Shown: positions 33,718 through 46,835, counted from the stretch's first letter. The stretch is 64,000 bases of DNA from Pagrus major (GCF_040436345.1 NC_133224.1:7928741-7992740); one strand, 5' to 3'. The notes: generated from the sequence alone by a model not told the origin. Made by a program: numbers and translations.

Positions 33718-34067
33718 CAGCCTCATCACACAGGAAACCTTAGACATTATTAGGAAGTCCCTCAACCTGACGCCGACAGACTCTAGGACCCAGAGACCTC
33801 AGCATGGCCAAGTCCCCGCGCGCAGTGCATTCACAGTTCACAGGCATCTCGACCTAAATGCGATGTGACGGGAGAACCTTTACTGAAACAAACGGGAATA
33901 TAGTATCAGGGAAGGCTGACCGAGCTGTGAACCGGGGCCCTAACACGGAGCAAATTAACATCAGCAAAAATAGCTCTGCGTTTTCAGATCGCTTATGTGC
34001 CAGGCAGCAAATGCATCAAGCCCTGTCAGGTCATTTTAGCCCGAAGACGTCTCACAAAACATGCTGA
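33718..34067 (+). other. Candidate second exon with small ORFs, function unknown
   Basis: An excellent acceptor (long T-rich tract, then CATTCAG) opens at 33718. The first ATG, at 33804, has a strong context (CAGCATGG) but gives only 17 codons before TAA at 33855. The same frame then reopens at ATG 33858 for 69 codons, to TGA at 34067. Without the single TAA the frame would be 87 codons. I recognise neither product. It could be a lncRNA, a short-peptide gene or a decayed gene. Confidence 0.3.
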
Positions 34068-35639
34068 TGTGATGTGGGGGGGCTCCTTCGGCCGGGCCAT
34101 CGTCCTCGAACTCTGACCACCGAGCTGGACCGGCTCCTGAGGCGCTGCTGTTTTGTGTCCTGCGGGCAAACGTTCCAGGGTCTAAGCTTTCAGTCCCACT
34201 TTCATCCATCATGAGATCTCTTTCGTGATGTCTTCGGCTGAACTGAGTAGTCTAATGATGCTATCTTTGCCACTCTGCCTAGCGCAGAAGGGAGAGGCTG
34301 CCTTCTACGAATGCAGTTTGATTTCAAGGCCTCTCCCTGCAGCCCTGCTCCTGTGCCACAGTTTATAAATTCAGGTAGGACTCCTCAAACCCATGACAGT
34401 GATGCACAGCTGTCATAAAGCTTCTATATCTGACTCACACACAGTCCATCATCCAGCACCAGAGTGGACTGGTTTAGGTCAGGTGCCAGGAGTGGGTTAT
34501 GAGTAATCTGAAGCTGCATGACATTTACTGGGTTAAAATCACCTTTTAAAGGCCAGGTTGAGAGTACATTTTAAGGTTACACAAAGAGTCATGATCAGGA
34601 TCAAAACAGGTTACGATCAGCGTGTAGATCAATGGTGAGGCAGTGAGCATGAGCAGAGATGCAAACCTGTCCTGTGCTTTATCAGTCTTCATGAAAACGG
34701 TCACAGTTTTCACGGTCGAATGTTTGCAAGTCATTTTCACAGCTTGGAGAAAACAGTGTCTGATATTGACATGTTGGTGTTGTTCCTTGAACATCAAAAT
34801 TATTGTTGCTGCAGGACCATCATTTTAACTTCTGAGAAAGTGTCAAAATCCCTTCCTGGAGCAATCTGTCAAGGCTGAATGAGCCGAGTACAGCACTCTC
34901 ACTCAGGGGACAAGGATTGATTTCCGGTTTGAAGACACTGTTATAGCGCTCGCTTATCATTTTTACATTTAGTTCACTTAATAGTTTCTTTTCAGTTTCT
35001 GTTTGGTTCGGTAGAGGGAACAAAAATACTGGTTACTTTTACGATAACATGGTTTGTGTTAAAGTAGACACTCTCACAATGATAAACATGTGTTTGTGAG
35101 GATAACTTCTCCCGTGTGGGTATTTTTTCGGCCTTTATCCGTGAATTGCATAGCTGTGAGATTACAAAACCATTAGTCAGTTACAATAATGTTCCAGGAA
35201 AAACACCAACACGGTGATATCAAGATGAGTCGTGAGATCTCAACCACCACAACCTCCCAAAACTCTCTTGACTGAAATCTATGCTATAAACAAGTCCTGC
35301 TTTTTACTGCATCTGATAGTTTATTACTACGAGTGGTGGAAAGAGTACTGAAAGTCATAATCAGCTGAAATATTACTCAATTACGGTCACCTCTCCAAAC
35401 CTGGGCCTGCTGCACAGTTTTGTGTTTTATGTCGGTATGTCAGGGTTTCCATTGGCCCGTCTGTGATCAGATCATCTTATTGGCTACAAACATGCCGATA
35501 AAAGACTCAGATATTAATTCAAATTGTACTCAACTACGATTTTAAAAGTAACTAAGTAGACTACATGGTGTCAATTGCCAAAGTGATGTCAGGTATAGTT
35601 TTAATTGCAGACATGCAGTAAAATCATTCATTTTTCTCA

Positions 35640-35930
35640 TTAAAGGGACAGTTCACCCCAAAACCAGCGTGCAGAAAGTCGTGATATATCTATAGTTCAC
35701 CATGTTCTATCTTCCATTGGGGGATCCAGGGCGCTTTCGCAGTGTTTTTTTGCGAACACCCTGCGTGAACTGTCATGGAGGATTCGGCCCTCAAAACATG
35801 GACTCAGTTTCCAAAATCTGTATTTAGACCTGAAAGTTCAGCGCCACAAATACTGCAGCGGGGGTAAAGCTACATCTTAGCTGAAGGGATGAACTAAACA
35901 CTCTCGTTGTTCTCAGACCACGAAGTACAA
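35640..35930. repeat. Dispersed repeat, TTAAAGGGACAGTTCACCCC class
   Basis: It starts TTAAAGGGACAGTTCACCCC and contains CTATAGTTCACCATGTTCTA and TCTTCCATTGGGGGATCC. The element at 51,606 has a related start, AGTAAGTTCACCCAAAAATG. Both resemble abundant fish TIR elements. Confidence 0.55.
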
Positions 35931-36207
35931 AAATCAAACCAAAAATAGGGAGAGGCAGACATGCAGAGGAGGGAAAAGGCAGATAAAGGTGAGAGATATC
36001 CAGTCCCCCCCGCTCCCTCCCTACGCTGCTTCACAGCCCATTAGGTCAGAGCAGAGCAGGGAGCGCTGCTCTTAGGCTGGCGGTGTAATATTGGCGAGGA
36101 CACCGCTGAGGGAAGGAGCGGGGAGGTTTTTAAAAGCCTGTGTTGTCGGCTGTGTGGGTGAGGTGAGGTGTCATTTCCTGTCACTGCCTGAGAGCACCGA
36201 CGCAGTG

Positions 36208-36216
36208 ATATAAAAG
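36208..36216 (+). promoter_or_regulatory. TATA box, ATATAAAAG, candidate promoter
   Basis: CAGTGATATAAAAGCGTGCAG lies in a GC-rich setting and is followed by a possible leader ending GGGGGCAG|GTAGAGC at about 36,269. No coding exon could be attached. Confidence 0.3.
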
Positions 36217-37643
36217 CGTGCAGCTTCTCAGCAGCTGTTGGAGGGTGGAGGCACCTGGAGGGGGGCAGGTAGAGCACGAGGAGGATGAGGAAGGCACGAA
36301 CACCAGAGTGGACAAACAGATTATCCTCATGTGTGCAAATAGAGCTGTTACTGATTTGAAAATGTCTACGCATTATGACCATGTCAAAGAGTTTTCTTAG
36401 TCTGATTTATCTGATTCATTTTCAGACGCCTGAAACTATCCAGTAAAAGCAAAAAATGAAGAAGAAGAAAATATAATTTTGTGTGAAATAAATGAATTTT
36501 TCTGCTTTCCTATGTTGTAAATAATCTAATGAAGGTTGAGAGACCTTAAAGCAAGTGTCTGCTCATCCTTCTACACAGAGTGTGACCTTACAGTCTGAAA
36601 ACAGGTCTGAAGATGAGCTGTATTTAATATTTGTGCAGTTTGTGACGCTCAAAGCTGCAACACATCCATCTCAGAAATCTCAAGAGCAAATATTTCCAGA
36701 CATTATATAATAAGTAAGATGAATAGGAGGTAGAAAGTAGTTCTCAGTGAGTGTGTTCAAGCTTTTACCTCCTGCAAGTACTTTAAAGTTACACAAATAC
36801 AAACATGTATGTATTGATAGATTAGACTCTTTTCTTTTTGGTAATTGTGGTCAATTTTAAAAACTAGAATGGCACCCAGTGGAGCGCATACCTCCGCCAA
36901 GGCCCAACAGTCCCCTTTTGTAAATATCCATTCATTAAAGATTAAAGAAAAAGACATAAATAAATTCCTGGATCCGTCCATTTATCTGGATCCACAGTAG
37001 AAACTAACAACCAAACTATTTAGGTCCTTTGTCTTCCTCTGCATCATTGTCCATGACTCACACTAAGACCCTAAACATATTTTCATGTTTGCATTCATAT
37101 TTGCATCTGTGGAGATGTGGCCTGCCGTACCTTCTGAATGTCTCCAGGGGGGATTTTGACATCTCCTTTAAAACTCTTTGGGATGATCGAGAAGAGAGAG
37201 AACAATGGCACCCTTTCACACCCTCTCTTTGTCCTTCGCCTTCATGAAAACAGCCTCTCAGCATCCTTTCAAATCTCTTCTCTCCTCTGCACATCAGCTT
37301 TATCTGAGGTGAGAGGACACCTGAGAAGCAAAGGAGCCAGACTCCGGGCCCGGGGTGCGATTGAACCCTGATTTCTCATGCCCAGACTTCTTTTCACACT
37401 TCGATCACAATTGTGAGGGCGACCCCGGGTCAAGCATCTGCCGGTACCCTCACCCGATGAGGAGAGGCGACACTGAGCATGCTCACGACCTGGCTTTATG
37501 GGTCACGTCTTCTTTCCCTGAGGGCGTACGAACACATATTAAACCTACACGCTCGATGAAGACAGACAGATGTGAACGCATGAAAAGCATCCACACATTT
37601 TCAGATTCGATTAAATACGATCATATAAGGGCGTGCATTAAAT

Positions 37644-37646
<3 letters not shown>

Positions 37647-37678
<32 letters not shown>
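37647..37678. repeat. (CA)n microsatellite
   Basis: A perfect CA run of about 16 units. Confidence 0.9.
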
Positions 37679-37681
<3 letters not shown>

Positions 37682-38050
37682 GTGATAAACAGTATGTGAC
37701 AGAGTATCTGAGCCATATGGCCTCACACCGCATGCTGCAACTGATCCCAATGTATATACACTAATTGTGTGACAACAGATGTGTTAAAAAAAAACAACAC
37801 ATCTGGCATCGTCACGGACACAAGTACTCACACACACACAAGAGCTGTAAGAGCATAACACACACAGCGCAGTGGGTGTCTGCATGCAGACCTGACTGGA
37901 AATGCAGAGAGAGCCCAAACATGCCAGAGGGGATCAAAATCCGCTGCTCTGCGCCCTGCCGATGTCGCGACCCCTGGTTAGAGGAGCTGGACGGGAAGGG
38001 TGGCAGACCTTAGTGTTGGCACTGCGGGGGATGCCGGGGGAGGTGAGGAT

Positions 38051-38079
38051 CACACACACACACACACACACACACACAG
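38051..38079. repeat. (CA)n microsatellite
   Basis: A perfect CA run of about 14 units. Confidence 0.9.
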
Positions 38080-38234
38080 CCGACAAACACACACACTCTC
38101 AGACTTATAGGATGTACGGAGGCGGACATAACAAATGAGACCCTGGGAAAGTATCAATGGAGTCGGGAGTTTTGCTTTTACTTAAAGATGCTCTAATCAA
38201 TATTCTTATTTAAACAACGGGTCACTTGTGTAAT

Positions 38235-38595
38235 CTGAAAGGTGCCGTAGACCAGCATTGGGAGGCTTACTTTAAAAATGTATTCGGATACAGTTACTAG
38301 TTACCTATTAAAAATGTAGTCAGCAAAGTAATCAATGTATGGCAATATTAAAGAAATGTAACTTGATGACTTTCCATTACTTCTGGATTACTTTAACACC
38401 AAATATATGCAAATAAAGATGTTAATCATTCAAGTACATCATTCTACATTTTAAAATAATATTCCCGTTAGTAATCCACTTTTTTACTGAATGTATCTGT
38501 AATCTAATTACATCTTTGTTTCTGTAACTTTACCCGAAATACAGCTACCATTTTATAGGTAATTCAGTTACATGTACTCCATTACTCCCCAAGAC
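38235..38595. repeat. Dispersed repeat, TACAGTTACTAGTTACC type
   Basis: A series of TGTAACTTGATGACTTTCCA, TAATCTAATTACATCTTTG and GTAATTCAGTTACATGTACTCC. Multiple alternating 'GTAACT/TTACTTT' motifs are typical of a fish repeat. The ends are estimates. Confidence 0.45.
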
Positions 38596-40977
38596 TGTTG
38601 TAGAAAAAACCCACAGATAATCATCCAAATCAGCAGAAATTAACAGCAAAAAAACACTTTAAAACCAATTTAACACTACTCTGCCCAGCACCAAATGACA
38701 GACAACGGTTTTTAGCTGAGAGCTGGTGCACAAGGGGGAAGCAGTCACGCAGGAGGTGGAGGAGACCAAAACAGAGCTAAAAGGTGAGTAAATATTAGAT
38801 TAAATTCATCTGGTTGTCAAAAAACGCTGCGAAAAGGCCCTTCTGGATGCCACGATGGTAGATGAAACAGGATAAAGTGTGTTCTAGGGTTTCAGTGGAC
38901 AAAACGTGGCGAGGTTTCCTTTCTTCATCATGAATGTATTACGATCCACTGCACCCTCACAACCACAAGCATAGCACCCTCATTTATCCCCGTACATTAC
39001 ATCATTCATCAGCTACTCGACACAGGGCTCTTATTTCCCCCCTCCAGTCTCTCCAGTTGACATTTTCAATGCAGAAATGTTACATAACATACCGTTAAGT
39101 ACACTATTACTGTGACTTTGAAATCACACTGACAAACAGCTGCAGTAGAGATTGATTTCAGGGATATTTTCAGTGCTCTATTAAACTTTTGTGGTGTAAA
39201 CACTTGACTACAACATTAGCAACCACAAATAAACCTTTCAACCGCAGCAAATTGAGTCAAATTGAGCACTAATGTCTCTATTTACAGCCATGAGATGGAT
39301 CATTTAAATTTCCTCATGCTTTACATTCTTGCCTCGTGGAGTTTTCTTCGTAAAGTTTGTTTTGAACTTGGTGTCCTTATTGTTGTGCAGCTCGAACTTT
39401 AAAAGCATTTTGACTGCAACACTGGGGATTTTTTTTTTTACATTTGCTCAGAGGGGAATTCTTCTCCAACCTCTTCTTGAACTTATGAACCCTTTTTTTC
39501 ATAATCAGCCTGATAATGTCAGAAATGCTCTCTGACAAGCCAAAAAAACAAAGCTTTATTTTTTTCTTTCTCCCCGGAAAGTAAACATTTCAATGACATT
39601 ATATTTTCACCTGACATTAACAAGTTAGAATAAAGTACTTTTTAAGAATACTGAACATGTATTCCTTTCTTTTACTTTTACACCACCGTCTCATAGACAA
39701 AACAAGGAATTTACCCTCAATTAATGATCCCTATTATTAAAATATTATCTTGTTTTCTGACGTAAATAATGAAATGTAAAGTCTTTGGGGTAGGTCTGTT
39801 TCAGTGTCAGCCGAGCTTGATGAAACACTCAGCGCATCAATAATACAGCGGTCAACATGTCGTACACAGGGTATGAGGCTACATCCTTTTAGTCTTGTCG
39901 GTCCGAATGAATTTCAATGTTTCTTCATGTTACACGGCTGCATGCTGCTCCATTATTTAAGGTGGTAATTAGGTGATTGTGGCTGCTGTACGTCCCTGGA
40001 GAGTAAAGTCAGAACAATTAGTTTTTCAAGCAGGAAAGATCATCAGATCAGCTGTCTATCCCTCCGTCTGATTGAAAGACAAATCTCCCTCCACCCCACT
40101 CCGATGCTCATCGTGTTGATTTCGGCCTAATTCCACCCCAACGGCGCCGTGAAATGGGCAAAATACAAGCACTTTTAATAGAACAGATGAAAACCTCAGG
40201 CAAAAAACACCATTTACACTGTGTGCGAGGCCTGTGTGTGTGTTTCACTTCCTGTCGCGTCATGTTTGTCGACACACATTATAAAGTGGCTGACTGTCCC
40301 CGAGCTGTTGTGGTATCGCTGTCCCAACGGCATTTGCATTTTTGTATCGTGTTATCTCTACCGACACAACAGTTTCTGAACACAATCAGGATGCGTGTCA
40401 TGGGAACAATGGATTTTGTGCAGCGTTGGCCTGATGATGAACCGGGACGAGCCAATGCTCCGTGACCTGGATAGAAGGGGAGAGGCGGCCATGTTAGAAA
40501 GGGTCTCGGTGTCTGTGGCAGAGGAGAAGCAATCACATGCAGTGCGTAGATGACATAAATGCGAGCGCACGCACATGCAGCGTTTGTGTCATGGTGGTTG
40601 CGTTTGAGGTTGTCTCTGAGCTTTATGTTCATGTGCAGGTTAATAGTGCAAAGCAATCTCCCGGCAGAAGAGGATTGGCTGAAGAACACGTAAATTTGAC
40701 CTTGTTAATGGTGTTGCTGAGCGGTTGATCTTCGCGGCTTTACACACAACCAGAGTGTGAGTTCACACGGCAGCCGAACTGGGAAACTCTGAGGTCACGG
40801 CCAAGTCCACGAAGTCCGCGAGGGAGAAGAAGAAGTCCCTTCTCCTGTGTCACCGAGTCACTAAAGCTATTTACAAGAAGTTTCTTTATATGATTCTTAC
40901 CTGGAAATGGGTCTATAGGTGAATGTCGCAGTGATACGGGCTTCCAGGTGATCAAAGGGTGGCGCTGCCCCGTATTT

Positions 40978-41290
40978 AAAAGGGCAACTCCATCATTTTT
41001 ACACATTAAAGTGTGTTTACTTCTGCATGTGTGAAAACAAAGCAGTATAAAGCCTTTTGTGGCTCCAGAGGAAGCTGCATGTAAACTGATAAACTACCTC
41101 CAGTGATGTCACTCAGCAGCTAAGTTGCATTGTGGGTAATGTAGGCGCCAGGTTTGAAAAGCTGTCCTGTAACACTGTTGGGCTCATTATGGACAGTTAA
41201 AAAAAAAAAAAAAGATCAAAATCTGCTCAGCAGAACCAGAGCCAGAACTACATTACCCACAATGCAACTTAACCGTTTAAGAGGCTGATG
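40978..41290. mobile_element. Fold-back (MITE-like) element with 23-bp perfect inverted repeats inside
   Basis: The element starts about TTTAAAAGGGCAACTCCATC. Bases 41122-41144 (AAGTTGCATTGTGGGTAATG...) recur as an exact reverse complement at 41248-41270. Between them lies TTATGGACAGTT and an A15 run. It appears non-autonomous, with no reading frame. Confidence 0.65.
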
Positions 41291-42973
41291 AGAAGGAACT
41301 ATCTTCTCTATAAAATGCAGCTCTTACCATTTCTTGTCTGTTTCAGTCCTGTTCCTTAGCTTGACTATGAAACTGAATTTTCATTTGTGGGTAAACTGTT
41401 CCTTTAAGTTTTCTCAGCTGGTTCTTGCTGAACTGGGCATTTCTGATGTGTCCACACTCATGTCATCATATAGCTGAGGGTTCATACAGTCGGGTTTTCC
41501 TGCTGCTGCAGCTCCTTTACAGAGCAGTGGTGCTTGGAGATTCTTGAATTTTTCATTTCTCAATACATCAGATTGCTTATGGAAGCATCTCTAAAGTGTC
41601 ACATTTGGCGCCTGATATTGATTTAGTTTCAGTCTGACGAGAATGTTCTATGAATTTTAATCAAATTTTATTCATAGATTTTGTTAGTGTTTGTCAGCCA
41701 TCTTTGTGCTGTTAGCAAACTTCTTCATTTTAGCTAATTTTGGTGCACTGCCTCCATGTTTTTGTGGTTTGTGCAGCTGTTTCGCTGCCGCTTCCTGTCT
41801 AATCCTAAAAAGATTGTAGATTAATTTAATCCATAAATTTGTTACTTCCAAGAACCAGTAGAGATACTTTTGTGAGGAAATGTTTTCACGAATAATTTAT
41901 TGATCATTTTGTCATTGTTCTTATTTTCAATGATCACTTTTTATTTTGCTTTTTTCTTGTTTTCTTCTCCAAGTTTTTGTCCATGCTTTAACACTGAAAA
42001 CTAGTGGGAGTCTTCAGTTTACAGGTGTGGCAGGTCATGAAGTTTATTGGATTAATAATATCAATAATATTGTATGTCAAGTTAAAATAGTGACCTTATA
42101 GCTTATAGCTGCTCAGCATGTCACTATGGGACTAAACTGGCTTTCACAAATCTCCACATTGAATCCAAAGCATCTGCTTTATTTCAACCACTGTTAAAGT
42201 TTAGTGGAGTGCAGCTTCATGTTCTCATGTGTACAGCCTTGCATGACGTGGTAGTGTTGAAGGAGAGCCTTTCTGAAAGTAATCTCGACCTACAAATAAA
42301 TCAGACGGGACAGGTCTGCCTGTACGATCTCTTCCCATGCTATACGACATAATGTTTCTTTTCCCGTCTTTGACCTTTAAGGCCTCCCTCTCCTTTTTCT
42401 CACTATCTCAGTCCTTTTATCTCTCTCTCGCTCCCTCTGGTCTTTTCCGCTGAACTGTGAGGATTGAGAAGAACGTGTCTGTGGGATGTGGAAAAAAAGC
42501 TTGGGATCATGAGAAGGTGTGATGGCGGGATGTCTGTCGGGACCTCGGGGGTGAAGGAGCACGGCCTGACAGGGGGAGGGGAGATCAGAGGTAAGAAAGG
42601 ATATGAAACCCCTGCAGCGGCGAGAGAAACATCCAGGGTAACCCGTTTCTTTCCTTCCTCGCTTGACGATTATTGAAGGAGTAACACCTTTAATAAAGAG
42701 AATCTGGATGTCCGGCAGCGGCGGTGGCTCAGCTGTCGGGTCGTCGACAGGTGCAGAAATATTTGCTTTCAGCCACATGTATGACTCATAGAACAATCTG
42801 GTCACAGGGGCATTCGTCAAGTCGCCTGCTTCACGTGCTCCATATGCACCTCTGGTTTGACACTTTGATAATTCACACCTGGCACAAAAACGTCTTTTTG
42901 ATGGGGAACGTCAGCCTTATACATACAGCTCGCTGTCACTTGATCTGATCATACCTGTCAGTGGCAGAACCCT

Positions 42974-43005
42974 GCTTCTTCTTCTTCTTCTTCTTCTTCT
43001 TCTTC
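42974..43005. repeat. (CTT)n microsatellite
   Basis: About ten CTT units followed by a poly-C stretch. Confidence 0.9.
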
Positions 43006-43203
43006 ACCGCCCCCCCCCACACACACCCACCCATCGCCTCCATCCTCGCCCTGAACAGGCCCTGGTACAGCACAGCGCCTGTGTGCAGTGATACTGAGGG
43101 AGGTCGCCGTGCGGTCACTGCGCAAAGCCTGGTCGCATTGTGACTCGGAGCTGCAGAATGTGCCATGGTGCATTAGCGCGCTGCCGCCTGGCTGAGCATG
43201 AGG

Positions 43204-43208
<5 letters not shown>

Positions 43209-43239
<31 letters not shown>
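43209..43239. repeat. (AG)n microsatellite
   Basis: An AG run of about 15 units. Confidence 0.9.
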
Positions 43240-43241
<2 letters not shown>

Positions 43242-43603
43242 AGGAAAAAAGAAAGAGAGATAGAAGGAGGAGCTAAGTGATGGGGAAACAGTAGAGGGCG
43301 GAGGAGCTGATGAGGAAGGAGGAAAGTGAGGACATCAGCGGCCTTACGAAAGCAGAGTTCAGGAGCCCCAGGGGCAAAGGGTCCTTGTAAGGTGGCTCAT
43401 CAAATATGAAGGCGTATCAAGGCCGTGTGTTCACTCTGGTATCTACTCCTCATCTTCTCCATCTCTATATTTTCTTTCTGTTTTCAACAGCCTAACCCTT
43501 CTCGAATCCTTTCCTCCTCTTCTCAATCGCTGTTTCTGCTTTCAGTCACTCTCTGTCGCACTGATAAGAATGAAAAATCTGTTATATGCCAGTTTTCTTC
43601 TTT

Positions 43604-43823
43604 CTTTAAAGGTGCACTCATACTGTTTTACTTTGTTTATATGTGGCGGACCCTGCCACCTTTCTAGCTTCAAACAGTGCTCTGGGGACCTTATTTTCCT
43701 CTGAGAACAGCTTGTTTATTCAGTTGAGGAAAAAAAATGTTTATTTCTGAGTTTGTATTATCGTAAATGTTCAAATTATGAGCTTGAATTTTGGCTCAAA
43801 AACTACATAGTGCTCCTTTAAAG
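43604..43823. mobile_element. Short TIR element (MITE-like)
   Basis: The left end CTTTAAAGGTGCACT is mirrored by the right end, which reads CTTTAAAGGAGCACTATGTA on the minus strand. The 220 bases between have no coding capacity. The terminal motif is related to that of the 11,568 element. Confidence 0.65.
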
Positions 43824-44983
43824 TCTGTGACAAAAACCTAAACTGAGGGTGCCTCGAGGCCAACGCCCCTGCAATATCCCTGGCTTATTTCTGGCCAATT
43901 CACCCTTTTTTTTTTTACACTCTCATCACTTTCTTGTCACCCCCCTAACTATTTAAAACCTCCAAATAAAGGGAAAATGACATTATACATAACCAAATAA
44001 TAAAAGAATGTTTTTTGTAGGACACACAAGGCTGAATGCATTTCCGTCCCATGTTCACTGAGACCTGAAAGCCAATTGGGCGGGTGCCAAGCAGAGGCTG
44101 CTATTGCGCCACCAATACAGACAGATGGGATATGATTGGATAATGTAAGAGACCAATGGGAGAGCCCGCCGCGAGGCTGCTGGGACATGATCTCATTTTC
44201 ATCCTCGCCCTAAGCAGGTTTAGACATCTCTGATCGGCCCGTTGCTAATCTGCTCTGCACTGACTGCATGTGCTGTAGCTAATGCATGCATGCACACACT
44301 CGCTGCACACACAAACACACACACAGACACACACACACATGCAGTGGGTATTTTGGGCCAGGCGATAGAGAGATTTTGAAGATAGAGTCAAAACACTCAG
44401 ATGAGCATTTGCTCTAATCTGCATTTCTTGCAAATTGAGCAGCTGACGTCACATGACACAAAGCTTTTAAGGTTTTGCTGCTTTTATGGAGCTCATACAG
44501 ACTGAATCTGACAGTACATGGACACACACACACTTAACTGTCAGAAGAAAGAGGTCATGTCGGGGGTTGTTGTCCAGGGACTTGCGCTGAAAGTCAAACA
44601 TGAAAGAGCTCTATGACGAAATGCTCCATACAACCTCCATGGCATGTGACCGAGGTCGAAGGAAGCCGCAGAGGCCGCAGCGAAGCCGTGCTGCTCTAAT
44701 GCTATTAACTCCTATACACTATATGAACGTGCACATACACACACACTGGTACTCACTCTTTCTGAGCACACACACATGCACATGTCACCGAAGTAGCAGC
44801 GTGGCCTTGTTGTGATAAAGGCGAAGGCTCTGGGGGGTTGGCGCTCGGAGAAGAAAGCCAGGGGTCCATGTCCCGTCCTTGACCCTCCACTGGACCATGA
44901 TGGCTTTGAGAGACAGAGAATGACAGAGAATAAAGGGAAAGTCACATATACAGCCGCAGGAAAGCAGACATTTTATTTATTTG

Positions 44984-45180
44984 TAGGGCTGCAACTAACG
45001 GTGAAGACGGTGAATACTTTCTCGATTAATCAGTTAGTCGTATGGGCTATAAAATGTCCGAAAAATTGTGAAAAATGTTTCCCAAAGCCCAAGATGGCGT
45101 CCTCAAATGCCTTTTTTTGTCCAAAACCCAAAGATATTCAGTTTACTGTCATAGAGGAAGAAAGAAACCACAAAATGAAG
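44984..45180 (+). repeat. Dispersed repeat, AGGGCTGCAACTAACG class
   Basis: AGGGCTGCAACTAACGGTG, TCTCGATTAATCAGTTAGTC, TATAAAATGTCCGAAAAAT, CCCAAAGCCCAAGATGGCG and AAGATATTCAGTTTACTGTC occur in a fixed order. I recognise it as a very widespread fish repeat. A reading frame of 147 codons runs through it by chance. Confidence 0.75.
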
Positions 45181-46250
45181 GAAGATAATTTGGATCGGGA
45201 CTGTGAGATGTGGCCGAAAGCTCCAGAAGAAGCTAGTGAGTGGACGCTGAGCTAAAAATAAAGAAAAAGATGCTCATTTACTGTCATTGTGATGATGATG
45301 ATGATGATGACTGTGTTGAGAATCATGGTGGTTGTTAAGTGAACCAGGTTGATGCAAACTTCTGGGTTGGCCAACAAAAATACATCATCCCTGCAGCACT
45401 TTATATGGTAATTTGAAAATTGAGCAAATGTATGAGCAAATCAATGTATTAGGCAATCTTGAACCCATGATAAAATAGATTTAAGTGTTTCCTAAACTTT
45501 TGAATCTCCTGGATTCGTTGCTAAAAAGTAAATACTCTAAACTCTTGCTGAAGCCAAACTATCTCTTCCATGACACACATCATTCTTCTGCATGAGCCCA
45601 CAGTTCGTTCAGGGGTCAAGTGGTCAATAGCAGTGATCAGAGAGGGCAGCTGCCTGATGAGCCCATCGACCCCTCAGCCCCACAGAGACATGGAGAATAT
45701 AACTGTACCGATTCATATGGGCCTCGCATGCAGCGGCAGGTCTGGGCCCTCTGAGGCCACCACGGCATAGGCAGGATTGATCTGCTTTACTCAGGGCCAA
45801 GTGCGAGGTGCCAATCCTAATGCACTGTCAATACGAGCACACCGGGGATGTATGAACAGAGAGCTGTGGACTACATGGGAGGGTGGAAGTATCCATTTCT
45901 GCTGTGCCTGCAGCTACTCATCTGCCTGTATCTGTCACAAGCTATTACATCGACTCAAACGTAACACGTGTTGGTGAATATGCTGTGAAAGGAAAAGCTT
46001 GCAATTACATGCTGATGAAGGCTGTATATGAAGCAAGTTCAGTGGCTGCTGAATACAAAAACCCATAGTATACAGTATGCACATACGTTAATGTGTGTAT
46101 AAATTGCTTTTACTTGTACTTTTGATACTTAAGTACATTTATTGCCAAAAAGTTACTTTTGACATATATCAGAAGATATATATATATATTTATTTTATAT
46201 TTTATTATATCAGACTTTAACTCAAATACTATTTGGTGACTTTCATTTTT

Positions 46251-46357
46251 AGAAGGCGAAGAAGAAGAAGTAGTAGTAGTAGTAGTAGTAGAAGAAGAAG
46301 AAGAAGAAGAAGAAGTGGTAGTAGTAGAAGAAGAAGAAGAAGTAGTAGTAGTAGTAG

Positions 46358-46388
<31 letters not shown>

Positions 46389-46485
46389 GGTAGTAGTAGA
46401 AGAAGAAGAAGAAGAAGAAGTAGTCGTAGTAGTAGTAGAAGAAGAAGTAGTGGTAGTACTAGAAGAAAAAGTAGAAGAAGAAGAA
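46251..46485. repeat. (GAA)n / (GTA)n compound trinucleotide array
   Basis: About 235 bases alternate between blocks of GAA and blocks of GTA/GTG, producing Arg/Ser- or Glu/Val-only frames. It lies about 430 bases upstream of the ankrd53 start. Confidence 0.92.
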
Positions 46486-46694
46486 TCTTTATTTGATCAC
46501 ATATAATACGATGTACAACAAAGTGAAATGTTTCACCACAGTAATAGGATACTCTAACACGATATATTTACTTTCATTCATTTTATCACACTGCAAAATG
46601 TCCCTATTCTGTAACGAGTGCTTTACTTTTGTAACATAAATAAAGCTAGGCTATTTGATGCTAATAGGCTACTCATGCACTTTCACTAAAGAAA

Positions 46695-46835
46695 GGTTTG
46701 AATGCAGGACTGTAACTTGTAACAGAGTATTCCTGCTAGTGTTACTGCTGTTACTGCAGTGAAAGACCTGAGCACCACTGTTTCTTTCTAACACAAAAAA
46801 CACAAAGTGTACTTCTTCCACCACTGTTTATTTCT
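46695..46835 (-). repeat. Dispersed repeat, GTGGTGGAAGAAGTAC class (reverse)
   Basis: The minus strand begins ACAGTGGTGGAAGAAGTACA and ends near GTAACAAGTTACAGTCCTGC. A plus-strand copy of the same family starts at 47,449 (ACAGTGGTGAAAGAAGTACC). This copy sits 75-215 bases upstream of ankrd53. Confidence 0.7.

Noticed and set aside
40154..40465. 103-codon plus-strand frame
   Set aside because: No family features, no splice signals in useful places and no neighbouring exon. It is likely chance.
42377..42820. 147-codon minus-strand frame
   Set aside because: No recognisable domain, and low-complexity ends (RERERDKRTE). It is likely a chance frame.
42936..43206. Minus-strand frame starting in strong Kozak context (CACCATGG) in a GC-rich block
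   Set aside because: It runs into a CTT microsatellite coding poly-Lys/Glu. No homology, donor or partner exon was found, so it was kept only as a remark in the interval description.
44812..45255. 147-codon plus-strand frame
   Set aside because: Most of it runs through a recognised dispersed repeat (AGGGCTGCAACTAACG class). There is no family similarity and no splice context.
46233..46506. Arg/Ser-only and Glu/Val-only frames resembling an SR-like protein
   Set aside because: They derive from a GAA/GTA trinucleotide array and start and end with it.
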